From: Hymenobacter sp. HSC-4F20
GTDB lineage: Bacteria > Bacteroidota > Bacteroidia > Cytophagales > Hymenobacteraceae
DNA: 64,000 bases
NCBI RefSeq assembly: GCF_019599275.1
Contig: NZ_JAHZTD010000003.1
Location: 372,001-436,000, forward strand
Reading direction: 5' to 3'
Part shown: piece after piece, positions 26,572 to 35,055 of the stretch
Layout: each line of letters starts with the position of its first letter
Position numbering within the stretch: position 1 is the first letter of the stretch
Made by a program: the position numbers and the translations under genes
Notes under the pieces: generated by a model
What the model saw: the letters and a program-made list of their open reading frames with translations, nothing else
Databases searched by the model: none
What the model was told of the DNA's origin: nothing

Positions 26572-27267
26572 TTACTGGCCGTTGGTAACGGATGCGGTAG
26601 GCGTGCCCTGCATTTTCTGGCGGACGTAGGACTCAAACAGGGGCTGCGCCATATCGGGGCCCAGCTCATCTTGCTGAAGCTGGCGCGCTAGCACCGGGTC
26701 GTCGCCGACTATGGTGAGCATTTCCTGCTGAAATTTCTTGCGCCCCGTCGACAGTAGGAGGTCTGGGTGCCCGGGAACTCCTACTATCATTCGTTCACGC
26801 ATACCGCCACCAAACAGGGCGGGCCAGGAGTACGCCATCAATCGGTAGCCTCCTCTACAGTACACTTGCTTGACGAATAAGGCTTTCAACGGCTGCGTAT
26901 TTTGCGGAAGCACTACCTCATGGGCTACGCAGAGCGTATCACGGGCTACCACAAACCGCTGCACTTCGGTAGCGTGATACGCAGTAGTTTCTTTACTCCT
27001 TTTTGCCACTGGCCGCACCAGTAACTGGCTGGGCTTCGCTAGCAAACGGCCTGGCCGCCACTGCCCATCGGCTAGTTGATAGCTTCCCTCCTGATAGGCA
27101 GGCTGGCTTGCATAGCTGTAGTGCATCGGTAAACCACCGGGTTGCCCAGGCATTGGGGGAGGTGCCATGCGGGGAGGCGCATAACTTGGCATCTGGGCCT
27201 GGGCCGATGCTGCACGCAGAACGAGCAGTACCACCAGCAATGCGCCATACACGAAGGGGGCTTTCAC
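26572..27267 (-). CDS. Exported hypothetical protein
   Basis: A 231-residue protein with a signal peptide (FVYGALLVVLLVLRAASAQAQ, cleaved near residue 25), a Pro/Met-rich linker (YAPPRMAPPPMPGQPGG) and a folded domain including YQEGSYQLADGQWRPGRLLAK. No family was recognised. The 133-residue gene starts 11 bases after its stop, suggesting one transcript. Confidence 0.7.
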   Translation of the reverse strand: MKAPFVYGALLVVLLVLRAASAQAQMPSYAPPRMAPPPMPGQPGGLPMHYSYASQPAYQEGSYQLADGQWRPGRLLAKPSQLLVRPVAKRSKETTAYHATEVQRFVVARDTLCVAHEVVLPQNTQPLKALFVKQVYCRGGYRLMAYSWPALFGGGMRERMIVGVPGHPDLLLSTGRKKFQQEMLTIVGDDPVLARQLQQDELGPDMAQPLFESYVRQKMQGTPTASVTNGQ

Positions 27268-27350
27268 GAAGTTGGCAGATGAATAACAGGATGAGGTGGC
27301 CGGAATGCAGTCAGCTGCTTACCGGAGAATGCACTAAGAATCACCGGCCA

Positions 27351-27512
27351 CTAGTGACTTTCACAGGGACAGGGCAGTTTACCGAATTTGGCTTTTCGCT
27401 TGATGGAAGCCGTTTTTTTCTGCTGCGGAGTGCGGCTGCTGGCGCAGCCGGTAGTTAGCAGGCCCGAGCCGCCAAGCAGGGCTGCCAGTAACAAAGTCAC
27501 AATCTTTCTCAC
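27351..27512 (-). CDS. 53-residue lipoprotein with CPC motif, GTG start
   Basis: This minus-strand frame starts at GTG 27512 and ends at TAG 27351. It reads as a lipoprotein: RKIVTLLLAALLGGSGLLTTGC with the lipobox Cys at 23, then a basic segment (SIKRKAKFGKLP) ending CPCESH. An exact TAnnTTTG box lies 15 bases upstream. The coherent signal and lipobox make it convincing despite its size. Function is unknown. Confidence 0.7.
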   Translation of the reverse strand: MRKIVTLLLAALLGGSGLLTTGCASSRTPQQKKTASIKRKAKFGKLPCPCESH

Positions 27513-27527
27513 GGCGCGGATTTTCGG

Positions 27528-27535
27528 CAAATATA
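27528..27535 (-). promoter_or_regulatory. -7 box of the small lipoprotein gene
   Basis: TATATTTG on the minus strand, an exact consensus match, leaving a leader of roughly nine bases before the GTG. No clear -33 box. Confidence 0.4.
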
Positions 27536-27596
27536 CGGTTCTTTACCCGTTGCCCGCCCCGGGGCTCCACAATTCCCTACCCCTTCCGCTGCGCCT

Positions 27597-29252
27597 ATGC
27601 CTGCCGATTTTCAGTTGCTCGCCAACGTCATCAACCTGTTTCAGAACACGATAATGCCCGCTACCCTGCACGTAGCCGGGGGCCGCATCCAGCGCATTAC
27701 GCCTACCGGGGCTACCTCCCCCGACCCGGCCTTGCCTTACGCTCTGCCTGGCTTCGTGGATGCGCATGTACACGTGGAAAGCTCCCTGCTCGTACCCTCA
27801 GAGTTTGCCCGCCTGGCGGTGGTCCACGGCACGGTGGCCACCGTTTCAGACCCCCACGAAATTGGCAACGTGCTGGGCGTGGCCGGGGTAGAGTATATGC
27901 TGAAAAGCGGCCGGCAGGTGCCGTTCAAATTTTGCTTCGGAGCCCCTTCTTGTGTGCCGGCTACCCCCTTCGAAACGGCCGGGGCCGAAATAACCGCGGC
28001 CGATATTGAGCGGTTGTTCCGGGAGCATCCGGAAATCGGGTACCTGGCTGAAATGATGAACTGGCCCGGCGTGCTGCACCGCGACGAGCTGGTGATGGAA
28101 AAAATCCGGCTGGCCCAGCGCTATGGCCGCCCCGTGGACGGGCACGCCCCTGGCCTGCGCGGCCCGGATGCCCAGCACTACGCCGCGGCCGGCATCAGCA
28201 CCGACCACGAGTGTTTTACGGCCGAGGAAGCCCTGGACAAACTGGCCGCGGGCATGAAGATTCTGATTCGGGAAGGCTCGGCGGCCCGCAACTTCGAGGC
28301 TCTTATCGACCTGCTGCCCGAGCACTACGAGCAGATGATGTTCTGCTCCGACGACAAGCACCCCGACACGCTCGTGCTGGGCCACATCAACCAACTGGTG
28401 CAGCGCGCCGTGGCCCGCGGCCAGGATGTGCTGAAAGTGCTACGCGTAGCCTGCCGTAACCCCGTAGAACATTACAAGCTGCCTGTAGGCTTGCTTCGCG
28501 AAGGCGACCCGGCCGACTTTATCGTGGTAAATAACCTCACCGACTTTACGGTTCAGCAAACCTACCTCCGCGGGGAGCTGGTAGCCGAAAGCGGACAGAC
28601 GCTGATTCCGGCCGTACCCGTGGAGGTAGTAAACAACTTCAACACCGCCCCCGTGCGGCCCGAAGATTTCCAGTTGCCGGCCCCGCAGCCGACGGCAACC
28701 GTGCGAGTAATTGAGTGCTTCGATGGGCAGCTTATCACGGCCCGCCACGACGTGCCCGCCCGCGTGGAAGGCGGCCTAATTCTGCCCGACCTGACCCGCG
28801 ACGTACTCAAGCTCACGGTAGTGAACCGCTACCACGCCGCCCCGCCCGCGGTGGCCTTTATCCAGGGCTTTGGGCTGCAGCGCGGAGCCCTGGCCAGCAG
28901 CGTCGGCCACGACTCGCACAACATCACCGCCGTCGGCTGCGACGACGAGAGCCTGGCCCGGGCCGTAAACCTGGTGATTGAAGCCCGCGGGGGTCTAGCG
29001 GCCGTATCGCCGGACGGGCAGGAAATAGTGCTTCCCTTACCTGTGGCAGGGCTGATGTCAGACCAGGAAGGCTACCGCGTGGCGGAGGCTTATACCGCCG
29101 TTGATGCCTTGGCCAAACAGCTTGGCTCCCCACTGCAAGCGCCCTTCATGACCCTATCCTTTATGGCCTTGCTGGTGATTCCCAGCCTGAAACTGAGCGA
29201 CAAAGGCTTGTTCGATGGCGAGGCGTTTCGGTTTGTAGAGGCCGTAGTATAA
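27597..29252 (+). CDS. ade: Adenine deaminase
   Basis: A 551-residue amidohydrolase matching the Ade family, which converts adenine to hypoxanthine in purine salvage. GFVDAHVHVESSLL supplies the metal-binding His57 and His59; DGHAPGL, STDHECFT, CSDDKHPDTL and GLREGDPADF-type motifs follow. The second half has the characteristic HDSHNI segment (SVGHDSHNITAVGCDD). Length is normal. The gene is monocistronic, with a terminator shared with the convergent receiver gene. Confidence 0.95.
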   Translation: MPADFQLLANVINLFQNTIMPATLHVAGGRIQRITPTGATSPDPALPYALPGFVDAHVHVESSLLVPSEFARLAVVHGTVATVSDPHEIGNVLGVAGVEYMLKSGRQVPFKFCFGAPSCVPATPFETAGAEITAADIERLFREHPEIGYLAEMMNWPGVLHRDELVMEKIRLAQRYGRPVDGHAPGLRGPDAQHYAAAGISTDHECFTAEEALDKLAAGMKILIREGSAARNFEALIDLLPEHYEQMMFCSDDKHPDTLVLGHINQLVQRAVARGQDVLKVLRVACRNPVEHYKLPVGLLREGDPADFIVVNNLTDFTVQQTYLRGELVAESGQTLIPAVPVEVVNNFNTAPVRPEDFQLPAPQPTATVRVIECFDGQLITARHDVPARVEGGLILPDLTRDVLKLTVVNRYHAAPPAVAFIQGFGLQRGALASSVGHDSHNITAVGCDDESLARAVNLVIEARGGLAAVSPDGQEIVLPLPVAGLMSDQEGYRVAEAYTAVDALAKQLGSPLQAPFMTLSFMALLVIPSLKLSDKGLFDGEAFRFVEAVV

Positions 29253-29280
29253 TGCCCTGGCTGTTCTAGCTAGCCCAAGC

Positions 29281-29317
29281 AAAAAGCCCCGGACTATGAT
29301 AGCCCGGGGCTTTTTTT
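29281..29317. terminator. Bidirectional rho-independent terminator
   Basis: AAAAAGCCCCGG (29281..29292) pairs with CCGGGGCTTTTT (29304..29315), followed by more T. It lies between the convergent adenine deaminase and receiver genes. Confidence 0.88.
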
Positions 29318-29337
29318 AGGTAGCGTTACCCGCCGAA

Positions 29338-29757
29338 TTAAGCCAGTTCAAAGCGCTTTTGCAGCAGCTTCTGCATCTTTTCCTCGGTCAGGGGCTTGGC
29401 CAGATACTCCACACCTTCGTACTGGGCCACGCGGGCCGTGTCGGCGGCGTGCATGGAGGTGGTCAGGACGGCCATGACGGTTTTTTCGCGTACAGCTTCG
29501 GGCAGGGCGCTGTACAGCTTCAGGAACTCGAAGCCATCCATACCGGGCATTTTCAGGTCCACGAACACCAGGTCGGGGGCTTCCGCTGTGGGCTGCCCGC
29601 CCTGAGTATTGCCCCACAGGTGCTGATAGGCCTGCTCAGCCTTGGAGAAGGTTTGTACTTGCTCGGCCACGTCGAGGCGGCTGAGCAGCCGGTTGTTCAG
29701 GAAGCTGGTAGTTTCGTTGTCGTCTACCAGCACCACATTGCGCAACTTCTTAGACAT
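29338..29757 (-). CDS. Single-domain response regulator (receiver)
   Basis: The ATG at 29757 gives 139 residues: a lone CheY-like receiver with no output domain. Acidic pair Asp12-Asp13 (VDDNETT), phosphoacceptor Asp67 (FVDLKMPGMDG), a Thr/Ser at VLTTSMH and Lys in YLAKPL are all present. It presumably works in a phosphorelay or by binding a partner; no kinase is adjacent. The subfamily beginning VVLVDDNETTSFLNNRLL is common in Cytophagales. Confidence 0.92.
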   Translation of the reverse strand: MSKKLRNVVLVDDNETTSFLNNRLLSRLDVAEQVQTFSKAEQAYQHLWGNTQGGQPTAEAPDLVFVDLKMPGMDGFEFLKLYSALPEAVREKTVMAVLTTSMHAADTARVAQYEGVEYLAKPLTEEKMQKLLQKRFELA

Positions 29758-29803
29758 GGTACCGAAAATTAAAGGGCGGTGAAAAGTGAACAGGTGAGGC
29801 GGC

Positions 29804-30781
29804 TTACAGCCAGCCTTGTTCGCGCATCCAGTCGTCGTTGTAAATTTTGCCGAGGTAGCGCGTACCGTGGTCGGGCAGCACGATAACCATCGTGTCATCT
29901 TCCGTCAGATGTTCCTTGGCGTACTCGAGGGCTCCGTACACGGCCGAGCCGCACGACCACCCCACGAATAACCCTTCTTCCTTGGCCAAACGCCGCGTCA
30001 TTAGGGCTGCATCCTTGTCGGAAACTTTGATAAAGAGGTCAATCAGGTCAAAGTTAACATTCTTAGGCAGAATATCTTCGCCAATGCCCTCGGTCTTGTA
30101 AGGATAAATTTCGTTCTCGTCGAAAACACCCGTCTCCTTGTATTTTTTAAATACCGAGCCGTACGTATCGAGGCCTACCGTTACCAGCGCCGGATTTTGC
30201 TCCTTCAGGAACTTAGCCGTGCCGCAGATGGTGCCGCCCGTGCCTACGCCGCAGGCATAATGGGTGACTTTGCCTTCCGTCTGCCGCCATATTTCGGGAC
30301 CAGTGGTTTCGTAATGAGCCGCCGAGTTGGAGAGGTTGTCGTACTGGTTAGGATAGATGGAATTGGGAATTTCCTGGTTTAGCTTTCGGGCCACGGAGTA
30401 GTAGCTGCGCGGATCGTCGGGGGCTACGTTGGTGGGGCACACAATTACCTCCGCTCCCACGGCCTTCAAAATATCCTGCTTCTCTTTGCTCTGCTTGTCG
30501 CTCATGGTGAAGATGCACTTGTAGCCCTTCGCAATGGCGGCCAGCGCCAGGCCCATGCCCGTGTTGCCGGAAGTGCCTTCAATGATGGTGCCGCCGGGCT
30601 GAAGCAGGCCCGCTTTTTCGGCGTCCTCAATCATTTTGAGGGCCATCCGATCTTTTACTGAGTTACCCGGGTTGAAGTATTCAACCTTTGCCAGGATAGT
30701 GCCCTTGATGCCTTCGGTGACTTTATTGAGCTTCACCAGCGGGGTGTTGCCGATGGCCTCAATGACGTTATTTAAGTACAT
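29804..30781 (-). CDS. Cysteine synthase / cystathionine beta-synthase-like PLP enzyme
   Basis: The ATG at 30781 gives 325 residues. Lys43 in FNPGNSVKDRMA is the PLP-binding lysine, GTSGNTGMGLA binds the substrate carboxylate, and GVGTGGTICG binds the PLP phosphate. Family members make cysteine from O-acetylserine, or act as cystathionine beta-synthase on serine and homocysteine. The NNVIEAIGNTPLVKLNKV start and the GWSCGSAV motif are closer to the CBS-type branch, but no C-terminal CBS domain is present. Confidence 0.9.
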   Translation of the reverse strand: MYLNNVIEAIGNTPLVKLNKVTEGIKGTILAKVEYFNPGNSVKDRMALKMIEDAEKAGLLQPGGTIIEGTSGNTGMGLALAAIAKGYKCIFTMSDKQSKEKQDILKAVGAEVIVCPTNVAPDDPRSYYSVARKLNQEIPNSIYPNQYDNLSNSAAHYETTGPEIWRQTEGKVTHYACGVGTGGTICGTAKFLKEQNPALVTVGLDTYGSVFKKYKETGVFDENEIYPYKTEGIGEDILPKNVNFDLIDLFIKVSDKDAALMTRRLAKEEGLFVGWSCGSAVYGALEYAKEHLTEDDTMVIVLPDHGTRYLGKIYNDDWMREQGWL

Positions 30782-30811
30782 GGGTGAGAGGTAGGTGGTG
30801 GAGAGAGAAGA

Positions 30812-30819
30812 CAAAGGTA
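30812..30819 (-). promoter_or_regulatory. -7 box of the cysteine synthase-like gene
   Basis: TACCTTTG on the minus strand, an exact match, 30 bases before the ATG. -33 is weak. Confidence 0.45.
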
Positions 30820-30929
30820 CGGATTTCGGGTGGCAGGCCTGAACTGCCCAACGGAATCCTGCCGGGCCCCTTGCGCGGCGCGGCCAGGGCGGGCTGAGCT
30901 CGGGCTTGCTCCGGAATGCAAAACATTGC

Positions 30930-30960
30930 TTCGCCCGACAGGCAAAAAAGCCTACTTTTG
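30930..30960 (+). promoter_or_regulatory. Promoter of sucD
   Basis: TTCG (30930..30933) and the exact -7 box TACTTTTG (30953..30960) are 19 bases apart. The sucD ATG is 70 bases downstream. Confidence 0.5.
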
Positions 30961-31029
30961 CGCACCATCGGCGGGAGCCGATGGGTAGTACCCCACCCCA
31001 AATCCGCATCTTCCTCTAACCCCACTTCT

Positions 31030-31911
31030 ATGAGTGTTCTGGTCAACAAGGATTCTAAAGTGATTGTGCAGGGCTTCACCGGCTCCGAAGGCTCGTTCCA
31101 CGCCCAGCAGATGATTGAGTACGGCACCAATGTGGTGGGCGGCGTGACCCCCGGCAAAGGCGGCTCGCAGCACCTGGAGCGGCCCGTGTTCAACACCGTA
31201 GCCGAAGCCGTAGCCCAAACCGGTGCCGACACCAGCATCATCTTCGTGCCGCCGGCTTTTGCCGCCGATGCCATCATGGAAGCCGCCGACGCTGGCATCA
31301 AGGTTATCGTGACCATCACCGAAGGCATCCCGACCAAGGACATGATTGCGGTGAAGGAGTACCTGAAAGGCCGTGAAGGCCTGCGCATGGTAGGCCCCAA
31401 CTGCCCCGGCGTAATGACGGCCGGCGAGTGCAAGGTAGGCATCATGCCGGGCTTCATTTTCCAGAAGGGCCGCGTGGGCATCGTGTCGAAGTCGGGCACG
31501 CTGACCTACGAAGCGGTTGACCAACTGACCAAAGCCGGCCTGGGCCAGACCACGGCCATCGGCATCGGCGGTGACCCCATCATCGGCACGACTACTAAGG
31601 AAGCCGTAGAGCTGCTCATGAACGACCCCGAAACTGAGGGCATCGTGATGATTGGCGAAATCGGGGGCGGCATGGAAGCTGAAGCAGCCCGCTGGATCAA
31701 GGAAACCGGCAACAAGAAGCCCGTAGTCGGCTTCATTGCCGGCCAGACTGCCCCTCCCGGCCGCCGCATGGGCCACGCCGGCGCCATTGTAGGCGGCGCT
31801 GACGATACAGCCGCCGCGAAGATGGCCATCATGCGCGAGTGCGGCATCCACGTGGTAGACTCACCCGCCGAAATCGGCGACACGATGCTGCGCGTGCTGG
31901 GTAGCAAATAG
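31030..31911 (+). CDS. sucD: Succinate--CoA ligase, alpha subunit
   Basis: The ATG at 31030 gives 293 residues, the normal length for the alpha subunit of succinyl-CoA synthetase (TCA cycle, substrate-level phosphorylation). The CoA-binding Rossmann start VIVQGFTGSEGSFH, GPNCPGVM, SKSGTLTYEA, GIGGDP and the phosphohistidine loop RRMGHAGAIVGG are present. The beta subunit gene is not in this window, so the two subunits are encoded apart, as is common in Bacteroidota. Confidence 0.96.
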   Translation: MSVLVNKDSKVIVQGFTGSEGSFHAQQMIEYGTNVVGGVTPGKGGSQHLERPVFNTVAEAVAQTGADTSIIFVPPAFAADAIMEAADAGIKVIVTITEGIPTKDMIAVKEYLKGREGLRMVGPNCPGVMTAGECKVGIMPGFIFQKGRVGIVSKSGTLTYEAVDQLTKAGLGQTTAIGIGGDPIIGTTTKEAVELLMNDPETEGIVMIGEIGGGMEAEAARWIKETGNKKPVVGFIAGQTAPPGRRMGHAGAIVGGADDTAAAKMAIMRECGIHVVDSPAEIGDTMLRVLGSK

Positions 31912-31935
31912 CACAACCTATTGCCACTAAGAGAG

Positions 31936-31971
31936 TAAGGGCTGCTTCCGCTGGTTCGGGGGCAGCCCTTA
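31936..31971 (+). terminator. Hairpin after sucD
   Basis: TAAGGGCTGC (31936..31945) pairs with GCAGCCCTTA (31962..31971). The T-tract is weak. Confidence 0.5.
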
Positions 31972-32103
31972 TCTATGCGTATAAATTTATTTTAGTAATA
32001 CTTTACATATATAATTACAAAACTCTATGTTTACAGCGCTAGCCCGCGGTAGCCGAAAAGCGGTAGTAGAGTAGGCAACGTTTTTAGAATAATGTGTAAC
32101 TGT

Positions 32104-32298
32104 ATGAAAAAGAAATTATTCGCAGCTCTGCTATCCGCAGGACTAGTTCTTGGGGCCGTACAAACTGCTTCGGCAAATCCATTCATTGGATCAGAGTCGG
32201 TTCCCGGTGAATGCTTCGCGGGTGTTCGTCCAGTATATACTACCATCTATGTCTTCTGGCTGGAAGTTAGCCATGGGGTTGAATACGAAGCCTGCTAA
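32104..32298 (+). CDS. Secreted mini-protein A, C-x13-FW-x11-C
   Basis: The ATG at 32104 (three codons after an in-frame ATG at 32092) gives 64 residues: a signal peptide (KKKLFAALLSAGLVLGAV, cleaved near TASA, residue 24) and a mature peptide of about 40 residues. Cys37, Phe51-Trp52 and the C-terminal Cys64 line up with the next gene (Cys37, Phe51-Trp52, Cys66). Codons are AT-richer than in neighbouring genes. No known family recognised; a disulfide-closed secreted peptide is an inference. Confidence 0.65.
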   Translation: MKKKLFAALLSAGLVLGAVQTASANPFIGSESVPGECFAGVRPVYTTIYVFWLEVSHGVEYEAC

Positions 32299-32321
32299 AA
32301 AATTTCTAGTGCGCTCGTAAT

Positions 32322-32355
32322 AAAGTACCGGGGCAAACTTTACCCCGGTACTTTT
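32322..32355 (+). terminator. Rho-independent terminator between the mini-protein genes
   Basis: AAAGTACCGGGG (32322..32333) pairs perfectly with CCCCGGTACTTT (32343..32354), then T. It should end most mini-protein A transcripts. Confidence 0.8.
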
Positions 32356-32377
32356 CACGAAACCAACTCTGTATACT

Positions 32378-32581
32378 ATGAAAGCTCTAGCGAGAGTATT
32401 TGCTGCTGCTATTCTGTTAACAGGAGCTATTGGAGCAGTTGCGCCTACCCCAATGTTTGGGAAGAAGTTGACTGGAAAAGCTAAATGCGTAAATAACACA
32501 GCTTCTTTCGAGGCTAACCACTATTATTTCTGGGTGAACATTTACGCTGACTGGGACAACACGGGGATTAAGTGCAGGTAA
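32378..32581 (+). CDS. Secreted mini-protein B, C-x13-FW-x13-C
   Basis: Sixty-seven residues with a signal peptide (ALARVFAAAILLTGAIGAVA). Cys37 and Phe51-Trp52 sit at exactly the same residue numbers as in mini-protein A, and a cysteine (Cys66) again closes the chain. Overall identity outside these positions is low, so these are diverged paralogues or similar peptides under one constraint. A terminator separates the genes, so B probably has its own promoter. Function is unknown. Confidence 0.65.
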   Translation: MKALARVFAAAILLTGAIGAVAPTPMFGKKLTGKAKCVNNTASFEANHYYFWVNIYADWDNTGIKCR

Positions 32582-32621
32582 TTTTTCAGGTAGTTATCTT
32601 CCGCAAAAGCTTCGTAACAGT

Positions 32622-33356
32622 ATGCGTTATTCCAGTGCCGTATTTCTTCTCCTGTGCTTCCTGAGCCGGAGTAATGCTATTGCCCAGATTACCCCAAACT
32701 CTGCTAAGGACTCTGCTCGTGTTATTGCCTTACCGGACGTGCAAATTGCGGGTATCTCACAACAGCTCGTGGTAGCGTCGGGCACCGAGGACAATAAGCA
32801 TGCACATATAGTAGGCCCTGGTGGCGGTAATGCAATTCGTTTTCTGGCAGCGCAGGCTGGTTATCATCAACTGCGCCAAGTACGCCTGCACGTTCGGCAT
32901 GCAAGCGAATTGCCGGCAAACAAAATCCACGTGCGCGTAGCCTCCGTAACGGATGCTGGCAGCCCGGCTGATGATAATTTACTACCTGCTTCAGTGCTCC
33001 TGTTACCGGCTGATCTGCGGGCAGCCCGCCGTACTATAACCCTCCAGTGGCCTATGGATGCGGTGCCGGTGCCGGAGCGAGGATTTTTTATTGTGGTGGA
33101 GGGATTAGGGGAGACGACCGACGAGTACGTGAGTGGAATGCTAGATGAGCAGAAACATGCGTATTATAAAATTTCTCGTCGTAGTCAGCCTGGCACAGTG
33201 GTACGAACAATAGATGCATTCAAGCTTCCCCGGCTTAAGGGCACCAAGCCTGATTCCACCAAGATAGACAGTTGGCACCGGGATACACTAACCCAGGAAT
33301 GGCGCCAAGACCGCGCGGGCAAATCTGTATTATTAGTTGAAGCTATTTTTGAATAA
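32622..33356 (+). CDS. Exported hypothetical protein
   Basis: A 244-residue protein with a signal peptide (SAVFLLLCFLSRSNAIAQ). The mature part looks beta-rich, like the jelly-roll of many Bacteroidota surface proteins: AIRFLAAQAGYHQLRQVRLHV, NKIHVRVASV, LLPASVLLLP and ERGFFIVVEGLGE. It has no cysteine after the signal, unlike the mini-proteins upstream. Codon use is less GC-rich than usual here. It starts 40 bases after mini-protein B and may be co-transcribed with it. Function is unknown. Confidence 0.65.
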   Translation: MRYSSAVFLLLCFLSRSNAIAQITPNSAKDSARVIALPDVQIAGISQQLVVASGTEDNKHAHIVGPGGGNAIRFLAAQAGYHQLRQVRLHVRHASELPANKIHVRVASVTDAGSPADDNLLPASVLLLPADLRAARRTITLQWPMDAVPVPERGFFIVVEGLGETTDEYVSGMLDEQKHAYYKISRRSQPGTVVRTIDAFKLPRLKGTKPDSTKIDSWHRDTLTQEWRQDRAGKSVLLVEAIFE

Positions 33357-33411
33357 CTACGCCCCGCTCATCATGCGCTCCGGGGTACTTGCTAGCACTT
33401 GCTGGTACTCC

Positions 33412-34152
33412 TTACCAATTGCGCTTGGCAGGTTGCCATACCAGGCCTACGTTCACGAGCAAAGTAGGTAGCTGGGTATACTGCACCCCAAAAGCCGTCG
33501 GATCGTCATCGGCGCCGTCGCCCGGACGACGGCCGCTCGAAAGGCCAACGCTGGTTTGGGTTTGCCACTGCGCGCCCCAGCCGGGGTTGTGGCGGAGGTT
33601 CAGCAAGATTTCGTGGCGGCTCATGCGTTGCAGGGGCAGGTCCAGTGCTTCATCCCGCAGCTGCCGAAACTGCACGGAGGTGAGGCGGTAGCCCAGGCTG
33701 ATACTGCTGCCATTGTCGAATTGCCAGCCCAAACCTCCCTGCCCAAACCACGTGGTGTAGCGCGCCTGATACTGTTGGCTGCCACCCAGAATCTGGTCGA
33801 ACTTTCGGTTGGTGCTGGCTACTCCAGTGCCGGCCAATCCGCTGAGTAGTAGCTTCTTTTTCAAGGTGGTGTAGCCTCCCAACAGGGCCTCTACCTGCCG
33901 TACCCGGAAGTAGTTATCAGCCGACAGCCGGGGACAGAAACTGCTACCCGCTCCTATCAGCACGTGGTGTAATGGCGAATACACTCCGCGCGCCTCCAGG
34001 CGTCCGTTTAGCTGCACGCTACCACTGACCTCTGCTTCGCCTTTATTTTCGACCATAGGCACTGCCGGCGAGGTAGGCGCGTAGACGATGCAGCCCGGCA
34101 AAAGCAACAGTAAACTGCCAAGCGTACCAGGGATACGTAGTAATTGAAACAT
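33412..34152 (-). CDS. Outer-membrane lipoprotein, paralogue 1
   Basis: A 246-residue lipoprotein (LLLLLPGCIVY, Cys21). After a short linker, NKGEAEVSGSVQLNGRLEARGVYSPLHHVLIGAGSSF and further alternating strands suggest an eight- to ten-stranded barrel. The gene immediately upstream encodes a paralogue with the same layout (PxVPL...KGE...G, then a membrane-strand-rich body). Function is unknown. Confidence 0.72.
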   Translation of the reverse strand: MFQLLRIPGTLGSLLLLLPGCIVYAPTSPAVPMVENKGEAEVSGSVQLNGRLEARGVYSPLHHVLIGAGSSFCPRLSADNYFRVRQVEALLGGYTTLKKKLLLSGLAGTGVASTNRKFDQILGGSQQYQARYTTWFGQGGLGWQFDNGSSISLGYRLTSVQFRQLRDEALDLPLQRMSRHEILLNLRHNPGWGAQWQTQTSVGLSSGRRPGDGADDDPTAFGVQYTQLPTLLVNVGLVWQPAKRNW

Positions 34153-34320
34153 AATGGGTAGAAGTAAGAATACCCATTGAAAGTAGGAGAAGTCCTGGGC
34201 TAACTGAAGTCAACTTTTCTTTTTGTCTGACTTTTCAACTAGCCCCAACTAGGCGCTTACCTCCTGTTTTTTCGGCCCGCAGGCTGATACGCACCCTACA
34301 TATTAGACTTTTCCCGCGCG

Positions 34321-35055
34321 CTATTTGCTTCCGCTCTGTCCACCCACATTCACCACTACCCCAAACTGAAACACGGAGTTGGCCGCCTTCAGGTACTTGC
34401 GGTGCTTGAGGCCAAAGTTGCTGCCGCTGATCAGCTGAAAGTCGACGGGGCCGACTAGGTTGATGCGGGTGTAAGTAATGGGTTCCAGAAAGATGTTGTC
34501 TTCAGAAGCGTGGGCTTGCTGATCAAGGCGGAAGTTGCTGAGGTTGACGTAGCTCAGGCGCAGAGCCGTGCCATAGGTTACGGGCCAGTCGCGGCCTAGC
34601 ACGTGATAGGTTTTCTTGTCCTTCGAGGTATAGTTGACCTGGGCAAAGTACTTGGTCAGGTTGCCTTCCAGGGTACGGGTAACGCCCTCGGCGGGCGTGC
34701 GCTCTACCCGCTTGGTGTGGCCCAGCCCATATCCCCCATAAATTTCCAGCACCCGCTTGTCGCGCAGGCGGGTGTAGTAGCCTAGTCCTACCTCGCCGAA
34801 ATCGTGGTCCTCAGCCCGCTTCTTCTTATCCGTGTGCAGAAACGAGGCAGAACCCATAACGCCTAGGTGGTCAGTGAAGGCGTAGGCGCCCTGCACGGAG
34901 GTGTTCTGGCTGAAATTGGTGTGCAGGCCCCCACTCCATTCACCCTTCTGCGTGAGCAGCGGCACCTGGGGCGGCGGCGGGAAGTACAACGACGAGCAGC
35001 TAGCCAGCAGCGGCAATACGAGTAGCACCCGGATACGGTGGAAAACAAGCAGCAT
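34321..35055 (-). CDS. Outer-membrane lipoprotein, paralogue 2
   Basis: The ATG at 35055 gives 244 residues with a lipobox (LLASCSSLYF). It then follows the layout of the next gene: PPPPQVPLLTQKGEWSGGLHTNF, GAYAFTDHLGVMGSASFLHT and strand-rich barrel-like repeats (GLGYYTRLRDKRVLEIYGGYGLG). The frame is open 46 codons further upstream without a signal, so I use the later start. Tandem paralogy with 33412..34152 points to duplication. Confidence 0.72.
   Translation of the reverse strand: MLLVFHRIRVLLVLPLLASCSSLYFPPPPQVPLLTQKGEWSGGLHTNFSQNTSVQGAYAFTDHLGVMGSASFLHTDKKKRAEDHDFGEVGLGYYTRLRDKRVLEIYGGYGLGHTKRVERTPAEGVTRTLEGNLTKYFAQVNYTSKDKKTYHVLGRDWPVTYGTALRLSYVNLSNFRLDQQAHASEDNIFLEPITYTRINLVGPVDFQLISGSNFGLKHRKYLKAANSVFQFGVVVNVGGQSGSK

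Noticed and set aside
32104..32581. Assignment of the mini-proteins to the NVEALA peptide family
   Set aside because: Neither contains the NVEALA stretch after the signal peptide; only size and secretion agree.
34211..34239. Mirror repeat CAACTTTTC and CTTTTCAAC upstream of the barrel lipoprotein gene
   Set aside because: It is mirror-symmetric, not inverted, and short. It could be chance in a pyrimidine-rich stretch.
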